A stretch of 64,000 bases of DNA from Bartonella massiliensis (GCF_902150025.1 NZ_CABFVS010000011.1:124001-188000), one strand, 5' to 3'. Numbered from the stretch's first letter, positions 40,745 through 51,734 are shown. Program-made: numbers and translations. The notes: a model not told the origin generated them from the letters alone.

Positions 40745-41412
40745 TGAGTATGCAAAATGAAGCACATGGTCCCAGTACTGGTTCCTATTTAATCGGTTTT
40801 ATTCTGGCTGTATTTTTCACTTTGGGTTCTTTTATTCCTGTGATGTATGGAATGATGGAAAGTTGGGCGATTAGTACAAAGGTTGCATATCTTATTGGGA
40901 TGGCACTTATTCAAATTATCGTACAAATTGTTTTCTTTTTGCACTTGAACTCTGGTCCAGATGCCAAGTGGAATTTAAGCGCTTTATGGTTTGCAGCCAT
41001 TTGCGTTTTTCTTATTATTGGTGGTACGTGGTGGGCTATTTCCCACTTGAACTATAATATGATGGGCGGTTCAGGACGTGTTATTGAACCGGAAATATCG
41101 GGTGTAGAGGGTGCTTCAGTATCTGAGCAGTTATCAAACAAAGATATATCCGTAAGAAAACAGCCAGAAAAGATGCTGGAGTTAGAAATGCCTATGGATC
41201 AAACGCCAGGTGTGCAAACTCCTGTGGATCAAGTCCCTGGTTCAGAAACTCCTATGGATCAAACGCCAGGTGTGCAAACACCTGTAGATCAAGTTCCTGG
41301 TTCAGAAACTCCTATGGAACAAACGCCAGGTTTGCAAACTCCTGTGGATCAAATTCCTGGTTCAGAAATTCCCATGGAGCAAACGCCAAGTATGCACTCT
41401 CCTGTAGAATAG
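40744..41412 (+). CDS. cyoD: Cytochrome o ubiquinol oxidase subunit IV with repeat tail
   Basis: Smallest subunit of the quinol oxidase, thought to help assembly of the metal centre in subunit I. I use ATG 40744 (MSMQNEAHG), overlapping the cyoC stop (TGATG). Residues about 10-110 are the normal three-helix CyoD. The protein then runs on to 222 residues. An acidic linker is followed by just over seven copies of a ten-residue proline-rich repeat (PMDQTPGVQT / PVDQVPGSET). Given the known N-in topology, the tail should be periplasmic. Family members are usually about 110-130 residues. Confidence 0.93.
   Translation: MSMQNEAHGPSTGSYLIGFILAVFFTLGSFIPVMYGMMESWAISTKVAYLIGMALIQIIVQIVFFLHLNSGPDAKWNLSALWFAAICVFLIIGGTWWAISHLNYNMMGGSGRVIEPEISGVEGASVSEQLSNKDISVRKQPEKMLELEMPMDQTPGVQTPVDQVPGSETPMDQTPGVQTPVDQVPGSETPMEQTPGLQTPVDQIPGSEIPMEQTPSMHSPVE
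41191..41409 (+). repeat. 60-bp tandem repeats within cyoD
   Basis: Three full 60-base units (41191, 41251, 41311) and a partial fourth (41371-41409), each made of two related 30-base halves. The units differ mostly by single substitutions and keep the reading frame, so copy-number changes would alter only tail length. Confidence 0.93.
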
Positions 41413-41811
41413 CTGTGAGAAATGCTTGTAGAGCTGATGCGGACTGTATCAGTTCTTACAAGGTGCTACTGCTGGAACTCGTAGGATATGAAAGAGGGGG
41501 CTCAGTATAAGATATCAGTGGAATGCATATCATGATTTTGACTGTGCTTTTATTTTTAACAAGACGGTTCATTGAGCGTTTAGTCAAGCTTTAAAACAAA
41601 TAGCTATTGTAGAATATACAAAGAATGGTTTTTATAAAATTCAATACAAAGAAAGAGAGCGTAAAAAACAAGTTTTTATGTTGTGTGCGATAAAGCTACA
41701 AAGAAATAACATTTTAGTTTTATAGGATTTATATTAAAGAGAGCATTGAAGTTATTTATAATCATAATGAGCAGTTGAAATCGAAAATTTAGAGAATAAT
41801 CAGAAAACTTA
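41413..41811. other. Intergenic region between cyoD and gpsA
   Basis: About 400 bases. A long imperfect hairpin (41425-41462; CTTGTA...TACAAG arms with GCTGAT/ATCAGT) lies just after cyoD but lacks a T-run, so it may stabilise the mRNA end or terminate weakly. The rest is AT-rich and holds no gene. Confidence 0.45.
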
Positions 41812-42816
41812 ATGAAAAACATTGCAATGACAGTTATTGGTGCGGGTTCTTTTGGTACTGCATTAGCCATTGCTCTTGCTCGTAATGGCCATAATGTTTT
41901 ACTTTGGGGATATAATTCTCAACATATCAAAAAATTACAGGAACAACGTTGTAATCAAATATATTTACCTGATATTCGATTTCCTGAAAATTTATTACTT
42001 GAAGCTTCGCTTGAAACTGCAATAACAGCAAGTGATAATATATTAATCGCTGTTCCAAGCCACGTATTTCGTCAAGTGTTGTATAATATCCAGCCTTATT
42101 TGGATGAACATTCACGCGTTATTTGGGCAGCGAAAGGTTTAGAACATGGTACTGGACGTTTCTTACAAGAAGTTGCTCGTGAGATTTTAGGTGAAAAAAT
42201 CCCTTTAGCTGTTTTTTCTGGACCAACTTTTGCTAAAGAACTCGCTATTGGTTGGCCTACTGCGATGACGATAGCAACTTCTGATGTTGAGTTTGGTAAA
42301 GAATTGCAGCGACTTTTTCATTGTGACAAAAGTTTTAGAGTTTATAAAAGCTCAGATATGATTGGTGTGCAATTAGGGGGAGCCGTTAAAAATGTTATTG
42401 CTATTGGTGCAGGAATATCAGATGGCATGGGATTTGGAGCAAATGCACGAATAGCTCTCATCACACGAGGATTAGCTGAAATTAGTCGTTTAGGGAGCGC
42501 TATGGGGGCTGAGCTTTCCACATTTATGGGAATGACAGGCTTAGGTGACCTTGTTTTGACATGTACTGACGATCAGTCGCGTAATCGTCGTTTTGGAATA
42601 CTTCTTGGTAAAGGAATAGATATAAAAGAGGCAGAAAAACAAATTGGTCAGGTTGTGGAAGGATACTTAAATACCAAGGAAGTACATATATTAGCGCAAC
42701 GCATGAGGGTAGAAATGCCTATTGTAGAACAAATTTATCAAATTCTCTATTGTGGTAAAAACGTAACTGAAGCTGCTAACACATTACTAAGCCGCACGCT
42801 CAAGGACGAAATATAA
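41812..42816 (+). CDS. gpsA: Glycerol-3-phosphate dehydrogenase [NAD(P)+]
   Basis: Reduces dihydroxyacetone phosphate to sn-glycerol 3-phosphate for phospholipid synthesis. The 334-residue protein has the N-terminal dinucleotide fold [18 protein letters not shown] and [10 protein letters not shown]. The catalytic-lysine region is [19 protein letters not shown], and [12 protein letters not shown] with the substrate-binding RNRRFG follows. All are typical of GpsA. Upstream DNA is gene-free, so it probably has its own promoter. Confidence 0.96.
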   Translation: MKNIAMTVIGAGSFGTALAIALARNGHNVLLWGYNSQHIKKLQEQRCNQIYLPDIRFPENLLLEASLETAITASDNILIAVPSHVFRQVLYNIQPYLDEHSRVIWAAKGLEHGTGRFLQEVAREILGEKIPLAVFSGPTFAKELAIGWPTAMTIATSDVEFGKELQRLFHCDKSFRVYKSSDMIGVQLGGAVKNVIAIGAGISDGMGFGANARIALITRGLAEISRLGSAMGAELSTFMGMTGLGDLVLTCTDDQSRNRRFGILLGKGIDIKEAEKQIGQVVEGYLNTKEVHILAQRMRVEMPIVEQIYQILYCGKNVTEAANTLLSRTLKDEI

Positions 42817-43196
42817 TACGAGCCTGTGTTTTTAAATATTTCCAATCTTAAAAAAAATAGAAACATTCTATGAAAAAATATAAAATAGATTTTGTTGATG
42901 ATTTTATAAGATAGTTATAACTCAAAAAATTACAGTTTCATGTCGTTTGATTTTTTTTTATGAAAAATGGCTGAAATATAAAATCTTTGTCTTTTGTTAA
43001 GCTATTGTTTTAAAATAAATTATCGTTTCCACTTAAACATGTTTTGTACTGCAATGGAAGGAATATTTTGTTTTTTTAAAACACATCTCACAATACTATT
43101 TGTAAACAGAATAATAGAAGATTTATTGGGGAGCGACATTTCATTTATGTAAGGTATAAGCTAAAAATATCATTTGCTATTACCCAATTTCCAATA
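42817..43196. other. Gene-free region after gpsA
   Basis: AT-rich DNA with one small hairpin (42858-42870, TAGAA-ACA-TTCTA) that is followed by T-runs on the minus strand. It can be read as a weak terminator or a chance match to the Irr motif. No gene is seen. Confidence 0.45.
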
Positions 43197-43500
43197 TTAT
43201 TTGCTGCGTGTAATAGCTAGATAAGGGGAGGGTATTACGTATCTCTGTTTGTGTGATCTCTGAAAAAAATGGCAACCTAATTTGATAAGAATATAAAGTT
43301 TTAAAGGTACAGTTTTCATTTCTACCATTATTTTTAATTTAGCCTTACGACTTGCAAAGGCATCTAAAGCAATAGCTTTTAAATAATGGATATACTGTCT
43401 TACCTCACATTTATTTTTCTCGTTTTTTAATGAAAGCACATCTCCTGATGTATTAGATAAGATAGAGCGTCCAAAACAAAAACACTATCGCTGTTGCTCA
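43197..43500 (-). pseudogene. Integrase remnant D, inverted N-terminal piece
   Basis: An 80-codon minus-strand frame (43197-43439) reads IHYLKAIALDAFASRKAKLK, then VPLKLYILIKLG and SHKQRYVIPSPYLAI. These match the linker and core-binding start of the same integrase as remnant C. The arm-binding domain is mostly deleted; only LSLK remains in front. Its 5' end faces the 5' end of the plus-strand catalytic piece, so the two halves are head to head. Confidence 0.68.
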
Positions 43501-43503
43501 TTT

Positions 43504-44165
43504 ATGTACTTTTTAACAAGGCATCTCTCAATACAGGCAACTCCATTCCAAAATGGTACTATAAATAGTATAATTGAACTCTCTGTGAAATACACAAAAT
43601 TTATTATGCTTCTCATCTTAATGTTTTATTCTAAATATGTTACGGCTTTAGAATTAGATGTTGATTTACAACAAGTAGCAGAAAAGGCATGGAACTTGTT
43701 AGGAAAATAACGCCATAAAACACAAAACTTTTTAGAAAAATCGATTGTAGAGGTATGGTAGCTTTTTATAAAACACTCCGCAAAACAATAACAATGACAC
43801 AATTGGCTTTGTGTTTGCTTATCCCTACAGGAATTCTTACACGTCCTTTGCGTTATATTTATAAAAATCAGATTGAGAAAATATATGGATTATCCTTGGA
43901 TCGAAAAGTTGAAAGGAAAGCGTAATTCTACCACAGAATTTCATTTTTCCTTGTCATCAGAGGGATTAAAAATTTTAGAAACAAGCACGTTTGCTATCTC
44001 GTAATGATTTCTGTATTCTGCGACAGATTGTGATTCTCTTGGTAAGAATTGTATATCATCATATACGCAAAAGATTGGATTTTAAACTTTCCCATGAGAT
44101 TCAGTCTAGTAGAGACAGCAACTCAATACGCGATTAAAGTACTTTACAGATGATTGATTTTCTTT
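43504..44165 (+). pseudogene. Integrase remnant D, catalytic half
   Basis: Plus-strand pieces in shifting frames reconstruct the rest of the tyrosine recombinase. They read LELDVDLQQVAEKAWNLLGK (to 43710), RHKTQNF, then VAFYKTLRK and MTQLALCLLIPTGILTRPLRYI (43755-43925, the region of the first catalytic Arg), then NSTTEFHFSLSSEGLKILE. Near 44080 is a degraded FKLSHEIQSSRDS resembling the H-x-x-R box (usually HGFRSSLRD). Several stops show that it is dead. It ends by the fabI 3' end. Confidence 0.65.
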
Positions 44166-44182
44166 TTTAAGTCGGATGTTTT

Positions 44183-45001
44183 TTATCCTTCTTGAGAATC
44201 TTCAGTTTTTTTCAGTTCTTCAAGTATTGGCATAGACATGATGTTATAGCCTGAATCAACATAATGGATTTCACCTGTAACGCCTGATGATAAGTCAGAG
44301 AGTAAATAAAGGGCAGACTTTCCAATTTCATGAATATTCACGGTACGACGTAATGGAGCATTACGGCGTTGATGTGAAAATATTGCACGTGCAGCTGCAA
44401 TACCATTACCCGCTAAGGTTCTAATGGGACCCGCTGAAATCGCATTGACGCGGATATTTTGTGGGCCAAAGTCCGCTGCTAAATAACGGACCATAGCTTC
44501 TAAAGCAGCCTTAGCAACCCCCATGATATTATAATTAGGTACAACTTGTTGTGAAGCACCATAAGTAAGGGTTAAAAGTGCTCCTCCATTAGGCATAAGC
44601 TTGCCTGCGCGCTGAGCAATTTCAGTAAAGGAATAAGCTGAAATCACCATTGTACGTTGAAAGTTTTCACGTGTTGTAACATCAACGTAACGCCCTTTTA
44701 GCTGATTTTTATCTGAAAAACCAATGGCATGGACAATAAAATCAATCGTTTTCCATTCTTTTTCAAGTTTCTCAAAAACGTCGTCAACATTTTCAATTTT
44801 TTCAACATCACACTCTAGAACTAATTTGCAGCCAAGCTTATCTGCTAGGGGCTGAACACGTTTTCCAAAAGCATCTCCTTGATAAGTTAATGCTAATTCA
44901 GCTCCTGCTTGTGCGAGTTGACAGGCAATGCCCCAAGCAATTGAATGGTCATTTGCAATTCCCATAATAAGGCCACGTTTGCCCTCCATCAAACCTTTCA
45001 T
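44183..45001 (-). CDS. fabI: Enoyl-[acyl-carrier-protein] reductase (NADH)
   Basis: Last reductive step of each fatty-acid elongation cycle; the triclosan target. The 272-residue SDR protein has the FabI nucleotide-binding start RGLIMGIANDHSIAWGIA and the active-site Tyr-x6-Lys in YNIMGVAKAALEA. The C-terminal GEIHYVDSGYNIMSMP is also present. GGAG precedes the ATG at good spacing. It ends the fabA-fabB-fabI set on the minus strand. Confidence 0.96.
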   Translation of the reverse strand: MKGLMEGKRGLIMGIANDHSIAWGIACQLAQAGAELALTYQGDAFGKRVQPLADKLGCKLVLECDVEKIENVDDVFEKLEKEWKTIDFIVHAIGFSDKNQLKGRYVDVTTRENFQRTMVISAYSFTEIAQRAGKLMPNGGALLTLTYGASQQVVPNYNIMGVAKAALEAMVRYLAADFGPQNIRVNAISAGPIRTLAGNGIAAARAIFSHQRRNAPLRRTVNIHEIGKSALYLLSDLSSGVTGEIHYVDSGYNIMSMPILEELKKTEDSQEG

Positions 45002-45049
45002 ATTATTCTCCGTAAGACCGTACTTTTTTCAATTACTAAGAACTTTCTT

Positions 45050-46270
45050 TTATATATAGCGTTGAAAAACAAGCGTTGCATTGGTACCGCCAAAGCCAAA
45101 AGTGTTTGACAATACGGTATTCAGTTGTTGATGATCACGCCGTTCACGGACGATTGGCATATCAGCAAAAGCTGGATCAAGTTCTTCAATATGGGCACTT
45201 TCACAAATAAAATTATGATTCATCATTAACAATGTATAGATTGCTTCGTGAACACCTGCAGCTCCTAAGGAATGCCCTGTTAGAGATTTGGTGGCAGAAA
45301 TGGGGGGACATTGATCACCCGCTCCAAAAATACGGCGGATAGCCTCTATTTCAGGAGGATCACCAACAGGCGTTGCTGTTGCATGGGGATTGATATAATC
45401 AATTTTATTATTGACTGTTGCAAGGGCCATGCGCATGCATCGTTCTGCTCCCTCTCCTGATGGAGCAACCATATCATATCCATCGGATGTTGCACCATAT
45501 CCAATGATTTCTCCGTAGATTTTTGCACCACGTGCTTTAGCACATTCTAGTTCTTCAAGAACCAAAACACCAGCTCCTCCAGAAATAACAAATCCATCAC
45601 GATTGACATCATAGGCACGTGAAGCTTTGTGAGGGATGTCATTATATCTACTAGACATAGCACCCATAGCATCAAATAAAACAGAAAGTGTCCAATCCAA
45701 ATCTTCGCAGCCACCGGCAAAGACACGATCTTGCTTGCCATATTGTATCATTTCATAAGCATTCCCAATACAATGATTGGAGGTAGCACAAGCTGAAGAG
45801 ATTGAATAATTAACTCCTTTTATTTTAAAAAAAGTTGCAAGTGTTGCGGATGCTGTAGAACTCATTGCTTTAGGCACAACAAAAGGCCCAACACGTTTTG
45901 GACCCTTTTGGCGTGTAATATCAGCTGCTTCTACGATTGATTGCGTTGAAGCACCTCCAGAACCCATAATAATACCAGTGTGTTCGTTTGATACTTCATG
46001 AGGCTCTAGGCCAGCATCAGCAATCGCTTGATCCATAGCAATATGATTCCATGCTGTTCCACGTCCATGAAAACGGAGAGCACGTCGATCTACGAGTTCT
46101 TCTATATTAATATCGGGTTTACCGTAAACTCTACTACGGAAGCCCAATTCGGCATACTGAGGTGCGTAAGAAATCCCGGATTTTGCTTCATATAAACTGG
46201 TTAAAACGGCCTCTGGATTATTCCCAATCGCGGAGACAATTCCCATTCCAGTTACAACAACTCGACGCAT
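45050..46270 (-). CDS. fabB: 3-oxoacyl-ACP synthase I (KAS I)
   Basis: Elongates acyl-ACP, including the cis-3-decenoyl intermediate needed for unsaturated fatty acids. The 406 residues have the nucleophile Cys161 in [13 protein letters not shown] and the catalytic histidines in [12 protein letters not shown] and [13 protein letters not shown] very strong Shine-Dalgarno (AAGGAGG) precedes the ATG. It follows fabA, the partner enzyme of anaerobic unsaturated fatty-acid synthesis, by 57 bases. Confidence 0.97.
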   Translation of the reverse strand: MRRVVVTGMGIVSAIGNNPEAVLTSLYEAKSGISYAPQYAELGFRSRVYGKPDINIEELVDRRALRFHGRGTAWNHIAMDQAIADAGLEPHEVSNEHTGIIMGSGGASTQSIVEAADITRQKGPKRVGPFVVPKAMSSTASATLATFFKIKGVNYSISSACATSNHCIGNAYEMIQYGKQDRVFAGGCEDLDWTLSVLFDAMGAMSSRYNDIPHKASRAYDVNRDGFVISGGAGVLVLEELECAKARGAKIYGEIIGYGATSDGYDMVAPSGEGAERCMRMALATVNNKIDYINPHATATPVGDPPEIEAIRRIFGAGDQCPPISATKSLTGHSLGAAGVHEAIYTLLMMNHNFICESAHIEELDPAFADMPIVRERRDHQQLNTVLSNTFGFGGTNATLVFQRYI

Positions 46271-46327
46271 CCATACCTCCTTGTTCCATACAGAATAGTA
46301 AAAGATTTTTTCTGATGAAAATAATGT

Positions 46328-46837
46328 TCAATCTTCTTTGAATAAAGCAACGCGTAAATCATTCGCCTTATAAATAGTTTCTCCATCTGCTTTTAGCCAT
46401 CCATCAGCTATTCCTAAGACTAAATTTCCACGTCGAATACGCTTAAAATCTATTTCATATTCAAGAAGTTTGGTTTGTGGGGTTACCATACCTGACAATT
46501 TTACTTCACCTGTTGATATAGCCCTACCTTTCCCTGGTTCGCCCAACCAACCAAGAAAAAAACCTGTTAATTGCCACATACCATCCAATCCAAGACATCC
46601 TGGCATAACGGGATCGCCTATAAAGTGACAATTAAAGAACCACATGTCTGGTGTCATGTCAAATTCGGCGCGAACCATCCCTTTATCGTATTTACCACCA
46701 GTTTCACTGATTTGAGTGATTCGATGAATCATCAACATTGGTGGTGCCGGCAATTGCGCATTACCCTTACCAAACATTTCGCCGCGAGCGCAGCTCAGAA
46801 GCTCTTCATAAGTGTAGCAAGACTTTTGTTCAGCCAT
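46328..46837 (-). CDS. fabA: 3-hydroxydecanoyl-ACP dehydratase/isomerase
   Basis: Dehydrates 3-hydroxydecanoyl-ACP and isomerises the trans-2 to the cis-3 product, starting unsaturated fatty-acid synthesis. I use ATG 46837 ([10 protein letters not shown], 169 residues), preceded by GGAG; the frame can open seven codons earlier. The catalytic pair is His71 (in [13 protein letters not shown]) and Asp85 (in GLDGMWQ). It diverges from irr, an arrangement conserved in Rhizobiales. Confidence 0.96.
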   Translation of the reverse strand: MAEQKSCYTYEELLSCARGEMFGKGNAQLPAPPMLMIHRITQISETGGKYDKGMVRAEFDMTPDMWFFNCHFIGDPVMPGCLGLDGMWQLTGFFLGWLGEPGKGRAISTGEVKLSGMVTPQTKLLEYEIDFKRIRRGNLVLGIADGWLKADGETIYKANDLRVALFKED

Positions 46838-47070
46838 GGTTACTCCGTTTATTTGCATATATCTTTATTTCTGCGCTTTTCTCCAACCTACTTTTAGAGC
46901 AAATTTTAAAGAGAGGGAAATGATTTTATATCATTTTTAATGACAAAAGCTCTTTTTTATGTATCCTACATAGGTAATTATTTAAAAATGGAATACAAGA
47001 TTGCACCATACTATTCCCATTTTTTTATATTTTTATCTTATTGAAGCAAGAAGATATTTTAGTTTGTAAC

Positions 47071-47610
47071 ATGTCAGGAAGTTCAGATGATTTAGATATG
47101 AAGGAAGAGCAACAGTTCACAAAAGAGTGGGGAGAAGGTGTGCAATATTATTCCACTTCTATGTTAGAAAAACGTTTGCGTGAAAATGGTTTGCGTCCAA
47201 CACGTCAGCGGTTAAAGCTTGCGCATATGATTTTTTCTCAGGGAAATCGTCATATTACTGCGGAAGAGCTCTATGAGGAAGCGGTGAGGGCGGATGTAAC
47301 TGTATCCTTAGCAACGGTTTACAATACACTTCACCAATTTACGGAAGCGGGATTGTTACGGATTATTGCCGTAGAAGGTTCGAAGACTTGGTTTGATACA
47401 AATACCTCTGATCACTATCATTTTTATATAGAAGGTAAAAATCGTATTCTTGATATTCCTTGCAACTTGGAAGCATCTCCCATTATTGGGAATTTGCCTA
47501 AACCACCAGAAGGTATGGAAATTTCACATGTTGATTTGATTGTACGATTAAAACCGAAAAATCAATCTTGTGATAGGGAGCAAGGATATTCAATGAGGAA
47601 TAAAAGCTAA
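47071..47610 (+). CDS. irr: Iron response regulator Irr (Fur family)
   Basis: Rhizobial Fur-family regulator that responds to heme and controls iron and heme genes through ICE motifs. From ATG 47071 it has 179 residues. The winged-helix part is RENGLRPTRQRLKLAHMIF, then SLATVYNTLHQFTEAGLL. The Irr-type D-H-Y-H-F metal/heme region and the ending PPEGMEISHVDLIVRLK follow. The frame opens from TTG 47041 and could also start at ATG 47098; no clear RBS decides. It lacks the N-terminal GCPWHD-type heme motif of Bradyrhizobium. It diverges from fabA. Confidence 0.92.
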   Translation: MSGSSDDLDMKEEQQFTKEWGEGVQYYSTSMLEKRLRENGLRPTRQRLKLAHMIFSQGNRHITAEELYEEAVRADVTVSLATVYNTLHQFTEAGLLRIIAVEGSKTWFDTNTSDHYHFYIEGKNRILDIPCNLEASPIIGNLPKPPEGMEISHVDLIVRLKPKNQSCDREQGYSMRNKS

Positions 47611-47629
47611 ACTTGATGCGCTTAAGCAT

Positions 47630-48214
47630 TCACCAACCTTTTATTTTTTCATCAGGATAGATTCCCCATAATTGAGATTGATGAAGCCATCCATGAACAT
47701 TATTAAGAGTGATTTTACACCATTGTCCATCGCATTGGTGGATATTGCCAATGACATTAGGCTCTACTTCTGCCACAAGTTCTGCATTGTCAGTGGGTTT
47801 TTTTCGTAGTATCAGCCTTTTTGTTTTATCTTTTTGCCATGGAATAGTTATAGCAGTTCGCTTTCCTGATAAAAGCGATTGATACACCCACCCTTCATCG
47901 CCTTCTGCATCACGAATTTTTCGCCATTGGTCATATTCTTGGATGATTTCAATAGGTAATCCCTTCTTTTTATAGGTAAAAATGATAGAATAGTTGCTTC
48001 CTGGCCCAACACGTACATTAACACGGTTAGGTTTAATCGAAGCAAATCGCGGAAGTGGTAAACCACTGGGGCCTATGTTTTGATTAAATGTTTGTGCATG
48101 CAACAAACGCGGTGAACCCAATACAATAACTTTTACGATTAAGATACATGATGCGAGCATTAAAACGCGAAACCAACGAGAATTTTGCACACTGAACTCC
48201 TTATATTGCGTCAT
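47630..48214 (-). CDS. Exported bacterial SH3 domain protein
   Basis: A 194-residue secreted or periplasmic protein with two SH3-like repeats. An N-terminal hydrophobic stretch (about residues 16-40) ending LLHAQ looks like a signal peptide. The first SH3b unit is NVRVGPGSNYSIIFTYKKKG with GWVYQSLLSG. The second is ILRKKPTDNAELVAEVEPN with WCKITLNNVHGWLHQSQLWG. Proteins of this kind bind peptidoglycan or cell-wall peptides. The neighbour irr, convergent with it, has the same partner in related genomes; no specific function is known. Confidence 0.85.
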   Translation of the reverse strand: MTQYKEFSVQNSRWFRVLMLASCILIVKVIVLGSPRLLHAQTFNQNIGPSGLPLPRFASIKPNRVNVRVGPGSNYSIIFTYKKKGLPIEIIQEYDQWRKIRDAEGDEGWVYQSLLSGKRTAITIPWQKDKTKRLILRKKPTDNAELVAEVEPNVIGNIHQCDGQWCKITLNNVHGWLHQSQLWGIYPDEKIKGW

Positions 48215-49637
48215 ATATTAGGTCATTTAAAATCTGGAAGATAAGATTGGAGACTAATAAAAAATTATGACATATTTCTCGTTAAAGAGATCTAAACAAT
48301 GAAAAAATTGTTACGAAAAGAGCAAAATAAAGAAAACAAAATTTTGAATTTCTCAATGTTTATGCGGGAATAGTTATAAATAAATATTGAATTTTTAGTA
48401 AGCTATATGTGTGAGAAAGATATTAAAATAGCAAAGTATATTGCGGCTGAGGTGGTTTTTGTATAGGGGATCAGAACTAAAATATTGTATCTTTTTTCCC
48501 AAGAGTAATTCTCGAAATAAAAACACCATTATGCATACGAAAACTGTTCGGTAAAGAGATTATGGTGTGTGGCTGGAGAAGACAGTTTTAAAGGGACAAA
48601 ATAATATAATGCATGAAGCATTCAAGCATAAAAATTGAACAACATTGTAGAGTAGATTGATGTATGAAGGGATAATTTTAACAGAATAGTTTCTATTACA
48701 TAAAATTTGCTACCCATATGATCTTATGCAATGATAATGCTTATCCGTATGTTAGATAAACGAGTACAGTCATTCTATTTCACAGCTCTCTATGTTATGC
48801 TATTCCTATTATTTAGAGCGTTCATAAGAAGCATTTTTATTTTATTTGCATACAAACTCCGCTTATAATGTACAAGAAAAACATTTTCATCAAAAATGGT
48901 CATATAAAACGCCTACACCCATATTGAAATACAGTGTTTTCTCTGTTTATTTTACATTTTATTTTTTTGAACTCAGTATAAAAAGTTGAATTAAATAAAT
49001 GGTGTATTTGAAACAAGGCCAATGATATAAGTGATAAGTAGAAGAAACTTATCAAGAACAAAGAATCTGTAGTGCAGTGGCTAAAATCCTTCATCCTTTA
49101 GAAGAATAGCGTCAAGAGGTATTACATAAGTGAAGGGAGAGAGAGTTATATATCCACACACAACCATATATTGCGATAATCATTTGTGGTTGTACAATCT
49201 GATCTAAAATCTTCTAAAGCTGCAGAATATTTAAGGATCCAAAAAGAAAATCATCATGAGAAGTTCATAGAAGAAACAGTTATCTGAGAGATAACAAGAA
49301 GAAAAAAATCATAGCGAAAAGTGATGATAAAACACCTGACATCCAATCCACATTCTACATAGAAACAAGTTGCTTAAATATCTAAAATGTTGTTTGTTAG
49401 TTATTTCTGAAACCTACAAGAGTGAATAAACCCCACCATCTATGATAAGAGCGTTTATCACTTCCAGATAATTAACACATTATTTTATATAACTAAATTT
49501 ATATGATTGAAGCGCTAGACAACATTTCATAAAAAACACCAAAGATAAACAATCTATCACAATTGCCTATGAAGATAAAATTTTCCGGTAGCTCGTCCTC
49601 TATTGCTTATGCAATTCGATGATGCATGAAAAGTATA
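48215..49637. other. 1.4-kb gene-free region
   Basis: Long AT-rich stretch between the SH3 gene and rpsU with frequent stops in all frames. A 64-codon minus-strand frame (48900-49094) has no recognisable feature. An inverted pair ACAACCA (near 49163) and TGGTTGT (near 49190) might form a stem. It most likely represents decayed genes. Confidence 0.5.
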
Positions 49638-49871
49638 TCACTTTACCGCAACAGCGCGTCCGTTACTAACAAAACCTTCTCTTTGCGCACGCTTACGAGC
49701 AAGCTTACGTGTACGACGAATAGCCTCAGCTTTTTCACGAGCACGCTTTTCAGATGGCTTTTCATAATAACTACGCATTTTCATTTCACGGAAGATACCT
49801 TCACGCTGCATCTTTTTTTTCAACGCGCGGAGCGCTTGGTCAACATTATTATCACGAACGAGTACTTGCAC
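49638..49871 (-). CDS. rpsU: 30S ribosomal protein S21
   Basis: Small, very basic protein of the 30S subunit that supports translation initiation. The 77 residues begin [20 protein letters not shown] and continue with the arginine/lysine-rich helix [22 protein letters not shown]. The size fits alphaproteobacterial S21. It stands alone in gene-free DNA, with fhs 189 bases upstream on the same strand. Confidence 0.95.
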   Translation of the reverse strand: MQVLVRDNNVDQALRALKKKMQREGIFREMKMRSYYEKPSEKRAREKAEAIRRTRKLARKRAQREGFVSNGRAVAVK

Positions 49872-50060
49872 TATTTATCCTGCTTTTTTCAGTGTCATAA
49901 ATGATAGGAAAACCTACGTCCTTTTAAAGGCATATCCAAAAGGACAAAAACTTATATCACATAAATAAGACATTTGTCTATATCGCTTTTTAAAATTCTA
50001 TTCCTTATTTTCAATAAAAGGTTTTTTTTATAATGACTGATAGAGTTAACGGTTATAAAC

Positions 50061-51734
50061 TTATGAAAGTCCTTGTATTTGATCATTTTCGTCAAGATAA
50101 ATTTTTTCAGCGGTAGGATAATGCGGTAAGCCGGGCATGGTCATCACATCTCCACAAATGACAACAATAAAACCAGCTCCCGCACAGAGACGAACTTCTC
50201 GTACAGGAATTTCAAAATCAACAGGAGCACCATATTGCTTGGGATCAGCAGAAAAAGAATAAGGTGTTTTTGCCATACAAATAGGGTAGGTGCCAAAACC
50301 TTCTTTTTCCCAAGATTCAAGTTGTTTAAGAATAGGAGCTGATATGATGGCGCCACGCCCACCATATAGCTTTGTTATAATACAATTAATTTTTTGAATG
50401 AGGGGAATATCATCTTGATAAAGAACTTGAAAATGAGAATCTTGCTTTTCAATTAAGTCAACGAGTTCTTGTGCAAGTGCTACTGCGCCTTTTCCACCTT
50501 GTTCCCAATGTCTACAAATAATAGCTTTGTGTCCAGTTGTGGCAACTATTTTTTGTAATGCGCTTATTTCAGCATCGCTATCGCTGTCAAAATGATTAAT
50601 TGCGACAACACAAGGGATACCGTAAAGCTCCATATTTTGGATATGTCGTAAAAGATTCGCTGCTCCCTTTTCTAAAGCGGTAATATTTTCTTCTGTCAGA
50701 TTATTTTTGTCCACACCCCCATTCATTTTTAATGCACGAATCGTTGCAACAATCACTGTTGCATTTGGTACAAGACCTGCTTGTCGACATTTGATGTTGA
50801 AAAACTTTTCTGCTCCAAGATCGGCTCCAAATCCTGCTTCTGTGACAACATAATCAGCAAGTTTTAAAGCGGTTTTTGTCGCTATAACTGAGTTACAACC
50901 ATGAGCAATATTGGCAAAAGGTCCTCCATGAACGAGAACAGGATTATTTTCAATTGTTTGTACAAGATTGGGTTGTATGGCATCTTTAAGAAGAACGGTC
51001 ATGGCACCTTCCGCATTAAGATCAGCTACTGTTACGGGTGTTTTATCATAACGATAGGCAACAATAACTTTTTTAAGTCTTTGTGTAAGGTTTTCTAAAT
51101 TTTCAGAAAGGCAAAGAAGTGCCATAATTTCTGATGCAACAGTAATATCAAAACCTGTTTGACGTGGAAAACCATTTGTTATTCCTCCCAATGAAATAAC
51201 AATATCGCGCAATGCACGATCGTTCATATCAAGAACGCGCTTCCAAACAATGCGACGTGGATCAATGTTGAGAGTATTCCCCCAATAGATATGATTATCG
51301 ATTATTGCAGCAAGAAGATTATGAGCCGCTGTAATAGCATGAAAATCACCGGTAAAATGCAAATTAAGGTCATCCATTGGGATAACTTGCGCATAACCAC
51401 CACCAGCAGCCCCACCTTTTACACCAAAACAGGGGCCTAAAGACGGCTCTCTTAAAGTAGCTATTGTTTTTTTTCCGATGAGATTAAGAGCATCATTCAG
51501 TCCAACTGTTGTTGTTGTTTTTCCTTCTCCAGCAGGTGTGGGATTAATAGCAGTGACGAGGATAAGTTTACCATCTGGATTTTTATTAAGCGATTTTATG
51601 TAGGAGGAAGAAATTTTAGCTTTATCATGGCCATAGGGAATGAGATTTTCATGTGAGATGCCAATTTTTTGTGCAATTTCAGTAATATGCTGCTTCTTAG
51701 CAGTGCGAGCAATTTCAATATCTGTTTGAGGCAT
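50061..51734 (-). CDS. fhs: Formate--tetrahydrofolate ligase
   Basis: ATP-dependent ligase making 10-formyltetrahydrofolate from formate for one-carbon metabolism. The 557-residue protein has the P-loop [18 protein letters not shown] near residue 67. The conserved blocks [42 protein letters not shown] and [16 protein letters not shown] follow. Length and motifs are normal. No folD is adjacent. About 700 gene-free bases lie upstream. Confidence 0.97.
   Translation of the reverse strand: MPQTDIEIARTAKKQHITEIAQKIGISHENLIPYGHDKAKISSSYIKSLNKNPDGKLILVTAINPTPAGEGKTTTTVGLNDALNLIGKKTIATLREPSLGPCFGVKGGAAGGGYAQVIPMDDLNLHFTGDFHAITAAHNLLAAIIDNHIYWGNTLNIDPRRIVWKRVLDMNDRALRDIVISLGGITNGFPRQTGFDITVASEIMALLCLSENLENLTQRLKKVIVAYRYDKTPVTVADLNAEGAMTVLLKDAIQPNLVQTIENNPVLVHGGPFANIAHGCNSVIATKTALKLADYVVTEAGFGADLGAEKFFNIKCRQAGLVPNATVIVATIRALKMNGGVDKNNLTEENITALEKGAANLLRHIQNMELYGIPCVVAINHFDSDSDAEISALQKIVATTGHKAIICRHWEQGGKGAVALAQELVDLIEKQDSHFQVLYQDDIPLIQKINCIITKLYGGRGAIISAPILKQLESWEKEGFGTYPICMAKTPYSFSADPKQYGAPVDFEIPVREVRLCAGAGFIVVICGDVMTMPGLPHYPTAEKIYLDENDQIQGLS

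Noticed and set aside
41191-41409. Short regular repeats as a CRISPR array
   Set aside because: The repeats are contiguous without unique spacers and are in frame within cyoD.
42858-42870. TAGAA-ACA-TTCTA, a second exact ICE-core match
   Set aside because: It lies just after gpsA with no gene start nearby and is followed by T-runs on the minus strand, so a chance match or weak terminator is more likely. It also shows that the core motif can occur by chance, which limits confidence in the acnA site.
46837-47071. fabA-irr divergent arrangement as a novel linkage
   Set aside because: This neighbourhood is conserved in Rhizobiales and is expected here.
48900-49094. 64-codon minus-strand frame as a gene
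   Set aside because: Composition is Phe/Leu/Ile-rich by AT bias and there is no recognisable family or start signal.
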